Of a DNA stretch of 40,781 nucleotides, positions 21,884 through 29,925 are shown piece after piece. Within the stretch, counting starts at the first letter, position 1, and every line of letters begins with the position of its first letter. The translations under genes were made by a program, and so were the position numbers. The notes below the pieces were generated by a model that was not told the DNA's origin, did not search any database, and saw only the letters and a program-made list of their open reading frames with translations. Source of the DNA: Candidatus Neomicrothrix sp. UBA7884 (lineage in GTDB: Bacteria > Actinomycetota > Acidimicrobiia > Acidimicrobiales > MedAcidi-G1); contig DLRQ01000038.1 of assembly GCA_002501135.1 (NCBI GenBank), forward strand, positions 1-40,781, in the 5' to 3' direction.

Positions 21884-23668
21884 ATGGAACTTACGCGGCT
21901 GCGCAACACGTCGATCATCGCCCATATCGATCACGGCAAGTCAACTCTGGCTGACCGAATGCTCGAGATCTGCGGAGCCGTCGACCCGCGTGAAATGCGC
22001 AGCCAGTACCTCGATTCCATGGACATCGAACGCGAACGCGGCATAACCATCAAGCTCCAGAGCGTCCGCCTGGAATGGGGCGATGCGGTCATCAACCTGA
22101 TCGACACGCCCGGACACGTCGACTTCGGATACGAGGTGAGCCGCTCTCTGGCAGCATGCGAAGGGGTGATTCTCGTAGTTGATGCCGCCCAGGGCATTGA
22201 GGCACAGACCCTGGCCAACTGTTACCTGGCCATCGAGAACGACCTCGAGATCGTCGCGGTCCTGAACAAGATCGATCTTCCCGCCGCCGACCCTGATCGT
22301 TATGCAGCCGAGATTGAACAGGTCCTCGGTATCCCTACCAGCGAGATCATCCAGGTGAGCGCCAAGACAGGTGAAGGAATCGCCGAGCTTATGGATGCCG
22401 TCGTTACCCGGACACCACCGCCCGTCGGCGACCGTGACGCACCGCTCCAGGCTCTTGTCTATGACAGCCACTTCGATCAGTACCGCGGCGTGGTTTCGTC
22501 AATCAGGGTCATGAACGGCCGCCTACGAAGCGACGACACCGTCAGGTTCATGCAGGCTGGCGCCATACACGATGTCGACGAGGTGGGAGTCAGGAGCCCG
22601 GATCTTGTAGCGGTCGACGAACTGGGGCCAGGCGAGGTGGGCTACCTGATAGCCGGGGTGAAGGACGTGGGTGAGGCACGCTCCGGTGAGACGATCACAA
22701 CCTCCAGGAACGGTTCCGGGGAGCCACTGGATGGCTACAGGGAGCCACAGCCGATGGTCTTTTCCGGCCTGTACCCGATCGACGGTGACGAGTTCAGCGA
22801 CCTCAGAGATGCCCTTGAGAAGCTCCGCCTCAACGATTCCAGCTTCACCTACGAGCCGGAGACCTCCGGAGCCCTCGGGTTCGGCTTTAGATGTGGGTTC
22901 CTTGGCCTGCTCCACATGGAAATCGTGCGGGAACGTCTCGAACGGGAATTTGACCTGAGCCTCATCACGACCGCCCCTTCTGTCGAGTACCTAGTCACGG
23001 CAGTGGACGGAGAGTGCCAGCCGATCGACAATCCCTGCGACCTTCCACCCGGCGGCGACATCCAGACCATCGAGGAGCCATGGCTCCTGGCGGTGATAAT
23101 CGCCCCCACCGACTACACCGGAACGCTCATGGAACTGTGTCAGGAGAGAAGGGGCGAGATGGAGTCGCTCACCTACCTTTCCCCTGAGCGCGTCGAACTG
23201 AAGTACCACCTGCCACTGGCCGAGGTGGTGATCGACTTCTTCGACCAGCTGAAGAGCCGTACGCAGGGCTACGCGAGCCTCGACTATGAGCCAGAGGAGT
23301 ACAGGGCCTCGGATCTCGTACGCGTCGACGTTCTCCTCCACGGCGAACCTGTCGATGCGTTCTCGATGATTGTGCACCGTGACGCCTCCTACTCCTACGG
23401 CCGCCGCATGGCGGCGAAGTTGAGGGAGTTGATTCCACGCCAGCAGTTCGAGGTTCCCATCCAGGCGGCAATCGGTGGCCGGATCATCGCCAGGGAGACA
23501 GTGAGGGCCTTCCGTAAGGACGTGACCGAGAAGCTCTACGGCGGCGACATCACCCGAAAGCGAAAGCTCCTCGAGAAGCAGAAGGAGGGAAAGCGCAAGA
23601 TGAAGTCCATCGGACGCGTCGATGTCCCCCAGGAGGCCTTCATCTCGGTACTGCGCCTCGACGACTGA
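21884..23668 (+). CDS. lepA: Elongation factor 4 (LepA)
   Basis: A 594-residue translational GTPase that acts on stalled or back-translocating ribosomes. G1 is AHIDHGKST, the switch region carries DIERERGITIK, G3 is DTPGHVDF and G4 NKIDLP. The C-terminal LepA-specific domain includes the basic run YGGDITRKRKLLEKQKEGKR and ends near EAFISVLRLDD, matching the family's usual length. hemW, which often follows lepA, is not present; hrcA comes next. Confidence 0.98.
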   Translation: MELTRLRNTSIIAHIDHGKSTLADRMLEICGAVDPREMRSQYLDSMDIERERGITIKLQSVRLEWGDAVINLIDTPGHVDFGYEVSRSLAACEGVILVVDAAQGIEAQTLANCYLAIENDLEIVAVLNKIDLPAADPDRYAAEIEQVLGIPTSEIIQVSAKTGEGIAELMDAVVTRTPPPVGDRDAPLQALVYDSHFDQYRGVVSSIRVMNGRLRSDDTVRFMQAGAIHDVDEVGVRSPDLVAVDELGPGEVGYLIAGVKDVGEARSGETITTSRNGSGEPLDGYREPQPMVFSGLYPIDGDEFSDLRDALEKLRLNDSSFTYEPETSGALGFGFRCGFLGLLHMEIVRERLEREFDLSLITTAPSVEYLVTAVDGECQPIDNPCDLPPGGDIQTIEEPWLLAVIIAPTDYTGTLMELCQERRGEMESLTYLSPERVELKYHLPLAEVVIDFFDQLKSRTQGYASLDYEPEEYRASDLVRVDVLLHGEPVDAFSMIVHRDASYSYGRRMAAKLRELIPRQQFEVPIQAAIGGRIIARETVRAFRKDVTEKLYGGDITRKRKLLEKQKEGKRKMKSIGRVDVPQEAFISVLRLDD

Positions 23669-23691
23669 GGTCACAGGAACGTTGAGGTGTC

Positions 23692-23718
23692 GGGCCGGCA
23701 TCCGCCGCCGACCGGCCC
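23692..23718 (+). terminator. Hairpin between lepA and hrcA
   Basis: GGGCCGG at 23692-23698 pairs with CCGGCCC at 23712-23718 over 7 bp with a 13-nt loop, starting 23 nt after the lepA stop and ending just before the hrcA -10 element. No T-run. Confidence 0.42.
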
Positions 23719-23724
23719 TGCCGG

Positions 23725-23730
23725 TAGCCT
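23725..23730 (+). promoter_or_regulatory. Predicted leaderless -10 element of hrcA-dnaJ-rsmE
   Basis: TAGCCT ends 7 nt before the ATG at 23738. No CIRCE inverted repeat is present around it. Confidence 0.65.
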
Positions 23731-23737
23731 TGTCGGG

Positions 23738-24745
23738 ATGTTGGAGGAGCGGAAGGCAGCAATCCTGAGCGCTGTCGTCGAGCAATACATCGAGACAGCC
23801 CAGCCGGTGGGTTCAGGCCGTGTGGCCTCGTCGGCGGCTCTGGATGTCTCCTCTGCGACAATCCGAAACGAGTTGGTGCACCTCGAGGAGCAGGGTTACC
23901 TGTTTCAGCCGCACACCTCAGCGGGCCGGGTTCCAACCGAGAAGGCCTACCGCTTCTTCGTGGATGGTCTCGACAAGCCGGGGCTACTCCAGGCAGACGA
24001 CCAGGAGCAGGTCAGGTCTTTCTTCAACCGTACATACAACGAACTCGAGGAGATGCTCGGAGATACCAGCACCCTGCTCGCCAACATCACCGGTAGTGCC
24101 TCGGTTGTGCTGGCTCCCGACCGCGACCATCAGGAGGTCAGGTCTGTTCAGGTGGTCGGCCTGGGGCCCGAGCTTGCCCTTCTCGTAATGGTCATGGCCA
24201 ACGGGACCGTTGAGAAGCATGCCCTTGAACTGCTTGGAGAAGCCTCGGATGCGTCCGAGTCCACCTTGGCGATTGCTGCGGCGCACCTCTCGGCTGCCCT
24301 GATAGGAAAGCGCCTGAGCGCTGTTCCCGAGTCCGCCGAGACCGGGGACGTCGGTATCGACGCGGTCATAGCCTCGGCGGTGGCGGTTCTGGCCGAGCGG
24401 GGCCTTGAGCTAGACCAGATCTATGTCGGTGGAACCGCACGCGTTGCGTCGGCATTCGGCGAGGTTGAGCGGGTCCAGCAGGTGCTCGACATCCTGGAAC
24501 GCCAGTTCGTGGTCGTGAGCCTCGTGCGGGACCTGATCGACCGGGGTCTCAGCGTCGCCATCGGGGCCGAGACAGGGCTCGAACCCCTGGCAGACTGTTC
24601 GATAGTCGTGGCTCCCTACGAGATCGAGGGTGAGGCCGCCGGATCCATCGGGGTTCTGGGGCCGACCCGAATGAACTACCCGCAGGCGCTTGCCACGGTC
24701 GCCGTGGTCGGACGGCGTCTCGGGCAACGGCTTTCCAGGGGCTGA
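23738..24745 (+). CDS. hrcA: Heat-inducible transcription repressor HrcA
   Basis: A 335-residue repressor that binds CIRCE operators of groE and dnaK operons. The N-terminal winged helix (about 1-70) contains RKAAILSAVVEQYIETAQPVGS and the recognition part SSATIRNELVHLEEQGYL; the GAF-like dimerisation domain follows, and the conserved segment TSAGRVPTEKAYRFFVD lies at about 66-82. The start is fixed by the leaderless promoter; an in-frame start 51 nt upstream lies before it. It is followed by dnaJ after 3 bp. Confidence 0.96.
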   Translation: MLEERKAAILSAVVEQYIETAQPVGSGRVASSAALDVSSATIRNELVHLEEQGYLFQPHTSAGRVPTEKAYRFFVDGLDKPGLLQADDQEQVRSFFNRTYNELEEMLGDTSTLLANITGSASVVLAPDRDHQEVRSVQVVGLGPELALLVMVMANGTVEKHALELLGEASDASESTLAIAAAHLSAALIGKRLSAVPESAETGDVGIDAVIASAVAVLAERGLELDQIYVGGTARVASAFGEVERVQQVLDILERQFVVVSLVRDLIDRGLSVAIGAETGLEPLADCSIVVAPYEIEGEAAGSIGVLGPTRMNYPQALATVAVVGRRLGQRLSRG

Positions 24746-24748
24746 TCG

Positions 24749-25852
24749 GTGGCAAGGGACCATTACGAGGTGCTCGGTGTCGCCAGAGACGCTGATGTCG
24801 CCGAAATCAAACAGGCGTACCGTCGCCTTGCCCGCGACTCCCATCCCGATGCGAATCCCGATGACTCGCAGGCCGAGGAACGGTTCAAGGCCGTGTCGGC
24901 CGCCTACACAGTGCTCTCCGACCCCCAGCGTCGACTTCACTACGACCGCTTCGGAGATGACTCCTCACCCGCAGGAGCGTCCGGCGACCCGTTCGGTGGT
25001 TTCGGAGACCTGTTTGAGACCTTCTTCGGTGGCGGATTCGGCACCGAAGGAAGACGACGGGGCCCCATGCCCGGTGAGAATCTCGAGACGGTGGTGGAAC
25101 TCGAGTTCGAGGAGGCCGTGTTCGGCTGCGAACGTGAGATAACCATCCACACAGCGGTGGTCTGTGTCGAGTGTGAGGCGACCGGGGCATCCCAGGGGAG
25201 TAGTGCCCAGAACTGTCAGACCTGCAACGGTGCAGGTCAGGTCCAGAGGGTGCGGCAGTCCCTTCTTGGACAGGTGGTCACGAGTGCTACATGTCCGACC
25301 TGCAGCGGCCGTGGTGAGACCATTGCCGACCCCTGCATGTCCTGCAAGGGAGAGGGACGTGTCGTCGAGGAGCAGACGCTCACAGTTCAGGTCAGGCCAG
25401 GTGTCGACGAGGGAACAACACTTCGCCTCACCGGCAGGGGAGCCGTCGGTCCACGTGGCGGCCCCACCGGCGACCTGTACGTCCACATCCGGGTCCACGG
25501 TCACGCATTCCTCGTCCGTCACGGCTTTGATCTGATCCACCGGATGGAGATTCCCGTCACCCAGGCGGCCCTTGGTGTGGCATCCCACTACGAGACCCTC
25601 GACGGTGGTGAGACGCTTGAGGTACCGCCGGGAACCGTCACCGGGGACGTGTTCAGGTTTCGCGGCAGGGGCGTGCCCCATGTTGAGGGTCGTGGCAGAG
25701 GAGACCTTCTCATCGAGGTGGTCGTTGCAACGCCGACAGATCTCGATGAGGAGAGCGAGGAACTTCTACGAAGCCTCGCCGCGTCCCGTGGCGAGGAGGT
25801 CGCCCCGCCGGGTGAGGGTCTGATGTCCAGGATCTGGTCGGCTCTCAGTTGA
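24749..25852 (+). CDS. dnaJ: Chaperone DnaJ
   Basis: A 367-residue Hsp40 that stimulates DnaK ATPase and delivers substrates. The J domain covers 1-70 with HPD at 32-34, and the Gly/Phe region runs about 74-98. Four zinc-finger repeats of the CxxCxxxG type lie at 139-146, 156-163, 182-189 and 196-203; the first (CVECEATG) lacks the usual middle glycine. The substrate-binding C-terminal domains follow. It starts with GTG 3 bp after hrcA and its stop overlaps the rsmE start. Confidence 0.97.
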   Translation: MARDHYEVLGVARDADVAEIKQAYRRLARDSHPDANPDDSQAEERFKAVSAAYTVLSDPQRRLHYDRFGDDSSPAGASGDPFGGFGDLFETFFGGGFGTEGRRRGPMPGENLETVVELEFEEAVFGCEREITIHTAVVCVECEATGASQGSSAQNCQTCNGAGQVQRVRQSLLGQVVTSATCPTCSGRGETIADPCMSCKGEGRVVEEQTLTVQVRPGVDEGTTLRLTGRGAVGPRGGPTGDLYVHIRVHGHAFLVRHGFDLIHRMEIPVTQAALGVASHYETLDGGETLEVPPGTVTGDVFRFRGRGVPHVEGRGRGDLLIEVVVATPTDLDEESEELLRSLAASRGEEVAPPGEGLMSRIWSALS

Positions 25853-26544
25853 GCCCGCAAACCCGGTCGATGCACCCCGATGGCCGTGGTGGGCCCCATG
25901 CCTTTGTCGCAGATGTCGACCGGCCCGAGTTGTCCGAAGATGATCGTCACCACCTTGCCAACGTTCTCCGCCTTCGGTCGGGCGATGCGCTGACCGTCTC
26001 AGACGGCCTGGGAGCTTGGCGTCCGTGCAGGTTCGGTGCAGTGCTTGAGCTGTGTGGTGAGCCTGTCCACGTGCCGGCGGTCGCCCGCAGGGTGGCCGTC
26101 GGCTTTGCCCTCATTAAGGGCGGCCGCCCCGAGATCGTGGTCCAGAAGCTAACCGAACTGGGCGTTGACCGGATCGTCCTGTTGAACGCAGAACGCTCCG
26201 TCGTTCGCTGGGAACCCGACAAGGAACGCCACCAGATGGATCGTCTCGGTCGGGTTGCCAGAGAAGCCTCGATGCAGTCCCGTCGGGTACGGCTACCCGT
26301 GCTCGAGGGGCTCGAATCGGTCGCCTCATACGTGTCGGTGCCAGGTGTGGCCATGGCCGAACCGGGAGGGGTTCCACTCGACGCGGCGTGCTCGATGCTG
26401 CTTGTCGGCCCGGAGGGCGGCTGGACACATGGTGAACTCGGCTCACGGGAAGGGGTCGGGCTTGGCCCCACGATTCTGCGCTCTGAGACGGCTGCCATCG
26501 CTGCCGGCGTCCTCCTGACCGCGCTGCGTGAGAAGACGACCTGA
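25849..26544 (+). CDS. rsmE: 16S rRNA m3U1498 methyltransferase
   Basis: A 231-residue SPOUT-class methyltransferase that methylates U1498 of 16S rRNA. A short PUA-like N-terminal part includes HHLANVLRLRSGD; the trefoil-knot SAM site shows LLVGPEGGWTHGEL and LGPTILRSETAAIAA. The start is read as TTG at 25849, giving a TTGA overlap with the dnaJ stop; an ATG 7 codons later (25870) is possible. dnaJ-rsmE is a widely conserved pair. Confidence 0.93.
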   Translation: MSPQTRSMHPDGRGGPHAFVADVDRPELSEDDRHHLANVLRLRSGDALTVSDGLGAWRPCRFGAVLELCGEPVHVPAVARRVAVGFALIKGGRPEIVVQKLTELGVDRIVLLNAERSVVRWEPDKERHQMDRLGRVAREASMQSRRVRLPVLEGLESVASYVSVPGVAMAEPGGVPLDAACSMLLVGPEGGWTHGELGSREGVGLGPTILRSETAAIAAGVLLTALREKTT

Positions 26545-26550
26545 TACGCT
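26545..26550 (+). promoter_or_regulatory. Predicted -10 element of the bldD unit
   Basis: TACGCT directly after the rsmE stop, ending 6 nt before the ATG of a 28-codon micro-ORF (26557). Confidence 0.6.
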
Positions 26551-26556
26551 CACTAT

Positions 26557-26643
26557 ATGATGGGTCGTGACCACTCAGAGTCGTCTAGGTGCTCGGGCCC
26601 GCTGCCGTCAATACCCGCTGAACCCGCTCCGACCCCGAGGTGA
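26557..26643 (+). CDS. Possible leaderless 28-codon leader peptide before bldD
   Basis: ATG at 26557, 6 nt after TACGCT, opens a frame beginning MMGRDHSESSRCSG and ending PAPTPR, proline-rich at its end. Its TGA (26641-26643) lies inside the Shine-Dalgarno (GAGGTGA, 26637-26643) of the bldD start at 26651. Ribosomes ending here would stand at the bldD start. It is in a different frame from bldD. Translation is inferred only. Confidence 0.42.
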   Translation: MMGRDHSESSRCSGPLPSIPAEPAPTPR

Positions 26644-26650
26644 ATACCGG

Positions 26651-27181
26651 GTGACCGAACAACACGATGCCGAGACCGGCTACAGCACCAGCGTCGGCGA
26701 GCGAATCCGCACGATCAGGCGACAAAAGCGTCTGTCACTTCAGGACGTCGAGGCACGCTCGGAAGCCGAGTTCAAGGCTTCGGTTCTAGGCGCCTACGAG
26801 CGCGGTGAACGCTCCATCTCCGTGCCACGACTTCACCGCTTGGCGATGTTCTACAACGTGCCGGTTGAACAACTCCTACCCCTTGAGACCAGCGCAGATC
26901 CCAGTGAACCGTCTGCTACCGCCGACCCGCCACCATGGGTGCCAGGCCAGAAGGTCGTCATCGACCTCACCCGCCAGACAGAATCGACCGGATCCGAAGC
27001 CGAGATGATCGGTCGCTACCTTTCGATCATTCAGGTGAAGCGACAGGACTTCAACGGCAGGGTTCTCACCATTCGCAGCGACGACCTGCAGGCACTCGCA
27101 GCCATCCTCGGCACGACCGTTGAAGGGGCGCCACCGAGGCTCGCCGAAATGGGTCTCCTCTACAGGCCACCTGCCGACTGA
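26651..27181 (+). CDS. bldD: BldD-family transcription regulator with c-di-GMP motif
   Basis: A 176-residue regulator. Residues 15-76 form an XRE-type helix-turn-helix (VGERIRTIRRQKRLSLQDVE, then YERGERSISVPRLHRLA), and 100-170 resemble the BldD C-terminal domain. The c-di-GMP signature RxD-X8-RxxD is exact: R131, D133, R142, D145. In Streptomyces, tetrameric c-di-GMP drives BldD dimerisation and repression of developmental genes. The GTG at 26651 has a good Shine-Dalgarno. The same frame is open back to a GTG at 26567, which would add 28 residues unlike the family, so a longer form cannot be fully excluded. It sits between rsmE and secA. Confidence 0.9.
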   Translation: MTEQHDAETGYSTSVGERIRTIRRQKRLSLQDVEARSEAEFKASVLGAYERGERSISVPRLHRLAMFYNVPVEQLLPLETSADPSEPSATADPPPWVPGQKVVIDLTRQTESTGSEAEMIGRYLSIIQVKRQDFNGRVLTIRSDDLQALAAILGTTVEGAPPRLAEMGLLYRPPAD

Positions 27182-27199
27182 CCCGGCAGGGTCCGCAGG

Positions 27200-27205
27200 T
27201 AGCCT
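27200..27205 (+). promoter_or_regulatory. Predicted -10 element of secA
   Basis: TAGCCT ends 10 nt before the secA ATG at 27216, so the mRNA would be leaderless or carry only a few leader bases. Confidence 0.55.
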
Positions 27206-27215
27206 CGGCGGGACA

Positions 27216-29906
27216 ATGAGCGTCCTCACCAGCCTCCTTCGCAGTGGCGAAGGAAAGAAGTTGAAAGCCCTTCAGGCCATCGTGCCTGACATCAGCGCGC
27301 TCGAACCCGAGATGCGCAACCTCACCGACGATGCCCTCCGTGCAAAGACAGGCGAGTTCCGCAACAGGATCGACTCAGGCGAGGAACTCGACGACCTTCT
27401 GGTCGAGTCCTTTGCCGTTGTCCGCGAGGCGGCGTGGCGTGTTATCGGGCAACGCCACTATGACGTCCAGCTGATGGGGGGCATGGCCCTCCACCTTGGC
27501 TGGGTTGCCGAGATGAGGACCGGCGAGGGCAAGACCCTGGTGTCAACCCTGCCCGCCTATCTGAACGGTCTCTCCGGACGGGGCGTCCACCTCTGCACCG
27601 TAAACGACTATCTGGCCACCAGGGACGCCGAGTGGATGGGGCAGATCCACCGCTGGCTGGGCCTCTCGGTGGGACTCGTCGTGCCAGATGTGAGCGACAG
27701 GGCCGAGAAGGCTGCCGCCTACAACTGCGACATCACCTATGCCACCAACAACGAACTCGGCTTCGACTACCTGCGTGACAACATGGCCATGTCCCTCGAT
27801 CAAAAGGCCCAGCGCGGCCATGTGTTCTGCCTGGTCGACGAGGTCGACTCGATCCTCATCGATGAGGCACGAACACCGTTGATCATCAGCGGACGTCTCG
27901 CCGATGCCGCTCAGCTGTACACCCGCTTCGCCGGAATCGTCAGGGGCCTCAAGCGCGAAATCCACTACGACTTCGACGAGGAGAAGAGAATCGTTGCCCC
28001 GACCGAGGAAGGGGTCCATGCCGTCGAGGCCGCCCTCGGTGTCGAGAACATCTACGACCAGGTCGCAGCCAACCTCGTGCACCAGTTCCACTCGGCGCTC
28101 AAGGCCAAGGAGCTCTACCTGCGCGACAAGGACTACATCATCGCCGACGGCGAGGTCCGAATCGTCGACGAATTCACTGGAAGGGTCCTCGAAGGCCGCC
28201 GCTGGTCAGACGGCATCCACCAGGCCGTCGAGGCCAAAGAGGGGGTGGTGATCAAAGAGGAGAACCAGACACTTGCCACCATCACCCTCCAGAACTACTT
28301 CCGCCTCTACGAGAAGTTGGCTGGCATGACCGGTACCGCCGAAACCGAGGCCGCCGAGCTGGCTGGCATCTACGGCCTGCAGGTCGCGACCGTTCCCACC
28401 AACCGGCCTCTCCAGCGTGACGACCGCAGCGACCTGATCTACAAGACAGAGGCCGGCAAGTTCACCGCCGTTGTTGACGACATCGTCGGTCGACGCAACA
28501 ACGGCCAGCCTGTGCTGGTCGGAACCGTGTCGGTCGAGAACTCCGAGAAGCTCTCCCGTGAACTCGAAAAGCGTGGAGTCGACCATGAGGTACTGAACGC
28601 CAAACAGCACTTCAGGGAGGCCGACGTGGTCGCCCAAGCCGGCAGGCCTGGAGCGGTCACGGTCGCCACCAACATGGCGGGGCGTGGGGTCGACATCATC
28701 CTCGGCGGCAATCCTGAGAGCCTCGCCGAACGCGAGGTAAAGGCCAGCGGAGACGACCTCGACACAAGCAGGGGAAAGAAGTCGCTCGCAAGGCAGTTGG
28801 AGCACTTCACGAGCCAGTGTGAGGCCGATGGGGATGCCGTGCGAAGTGCCGGTGGCCTCTATGTGCTTGGAACCGAGCGGCACGAGAGCCGTCGCATCGA
28901 CAACCAGTTGAGGGGACGTAGCGGCCGACAGGGAGACCCGGGGGAGAGCCGCTTCTACCTCTCCCTCGACGATGACCTGATGCGCCTGTTCGCCAGCGGC
29001 ACCATGCGTGGGGTCATGGACAGAGCCCTTCCCGAAGACGTCCCGATCGAATCCAAGATGGTGAGCAAGGCAATTGAACGTGCGCAGACCACCGTTGAGC
29101 AAAAGAACGCCGAGGTGAGAAAGAACGTCCTCAAGTTCGACGAGGTGATGAACGAACAGCGCAACGTCATCTACCGCAACCGTGACCGCATTCTGGACGG
29201 AGCCGACCTGCGCGAGGACGTCCTTGAGCACCTGGGGTCCGTGCTCGACGAGGCAGTCGACGCCTTCTGCCCCTCGGAACACCCCGAGGAATGGAACCTC
29301 GACGGCCTGCGATCCGAGATCGACGGCTATTGGCCCACAACGCTCACCACCGAGGCCCTGGGGTCGGCCACCTCGGCAGCTGCCCTCTACGACATCTTGA
29401 GCGCCGACGCCCTTGAGGTCTACGAGGGGCGCGAGGCCGAACTCGGTGTCGAGACCATGCGCGAGGTTGAGCGTCAAGTGATGCTTCGCATCGTCGACCA
29501 GCGCTGGCGTGAACACCTCTACGAGATGGACCACCTCCGCGAGGGAATCCACCTGAGGGCCATGGGCCAGAGAGATCCGGCAAGCGAGTGGCAACGCGAG
29601 GGCTTTGAGCTCTTCAGCCGTCTGACAGGCCTGCTCGGCCAGGACTTCCTGCGCTACATCATGCGAATCCAGGTGACCACCGCCGACGACACCGAACAGG
29701 TAACCGGGGTGACCGCATCCGGGCCCGAGAGCCCTGTACTGGGAGCGGCGGCGGTGGCAGCCGCAGCAGGAGCTCCTGCGTCCGTCGAGGAATCCGTATC
29801 GGACCGTCAGGTCCAGAAGGTCAATACCGAGTGGGAGGCAACCCCCCGGAATGCACCGTGCCCGTGCGGGTCAGGGCGTAAGTTCAAGCACTGCCACGGC
29901 AGTTGA
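27216..29906 (+). CDS. secA: Preprotein translocase ATPase SecA
   Basis: An 896-residue motor of the Sec translocon. Walker A is in MRTGEGKT at 100-107, the DEVD box at 208-211 (LVDEVDSILIDEARTPL), and the helicase motif ATNMAGRGVDI and the LRGRSGRQGDPGESRFYLS segment follow. The C-terminal SEC-C zinc motif ends RNAPCPCGSGRKFKHCHGS, the form that binds SecB or ribosomes in other bacteria. The length suits the SecA1 housekeeping form. The start follows the promoter; a longer in-frame reading would overlap bldD. prfB follows 19 bp later. Confidence 0.98.
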   Translation: MSVLTSLLRSGEGKKLKALQAIVPDISALEPEMRNLTDDALRAKTGEFRNRIDSGEELDDLLVESFAVVREAAWRVIGQRHYDVQLMGGMALHLGWVAEMRTGEGKTLVSTLPAYLNGLSGRGVHLCTVNDYLATRDAEWMGQIHRWLGLSVGLVVPDVSDRAEKAAAYNCDITYATNNELGFDYLRDNMAMSLDQKAQRGHVFCLVDEVDSILIDEARTPLIISGRLADAAQLYTRFAGIVRGLKREIHYDFDEEKRIVAPTEEGVHAVEAALGVENIYDQVAANLVHQFHSALKAKELYLRDKDYIIADGEVRIVDEFTGRVLEGRRWSDGIHQAVEAKEGVVIKEENQTLATITLQNYFRLYEKLAGMTGTAETEAAELAGIYGLQVATVPTNRPLQRDDRSDLIYKTEAGKFTAVVDDIVGRRNNGQPVLVGTVSVENSEKLSRELEKRGVDHEVLNAKQHFREADVVAQAGRPGAVTVATNMAGRGVDIILGGNPESLAEREVKASGDDLDTSRGKKSLARQLEHFTSQCEADGDAVRSAGGLYVLGTERHESRRIDNQLRGRSGRQGDPGESRFYLSLDDDLMRLFASGTMRGVMDRALPEDVPIESKMVSKAIERAQTTVEQKNAEVRKNVLKFDEVMNEQRNVIYRNRDRILDGADLREDVLEHLGSVLDEAVDAFCPSEHPEEWNLDGLRSEIDGYWPTTLTTEALGSATSAAALYDILSADALEVYEGREAELGVETMREVERQVMLRIVDQRWREHLYEMDHLREGIHLRAMGQRDPASEWQREGFELFSRLTGLLGQDFLRYIMRIQVTTADDTEQVTGVTASGPESPVLGAAAVAAAAGAPASVEESVSDRQVQKVNTEWEATPRNAPCPCGSGRKFKHCHGS

Positions 29907-29925
29907 AACTCTGAGACAACCGGAC

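Noticed and set aside
28206..29594. A 462-codon open frame antisense to secA
   Set aside because: It mirrors the secA codons in high-G+C DNA, has no recognisable protein signature, and secA is certain. Long antisense frames also oppose leuS (15582-16538), lepA (22991-23785) and the CoxE-like gene (7666-8766) for the same reason.
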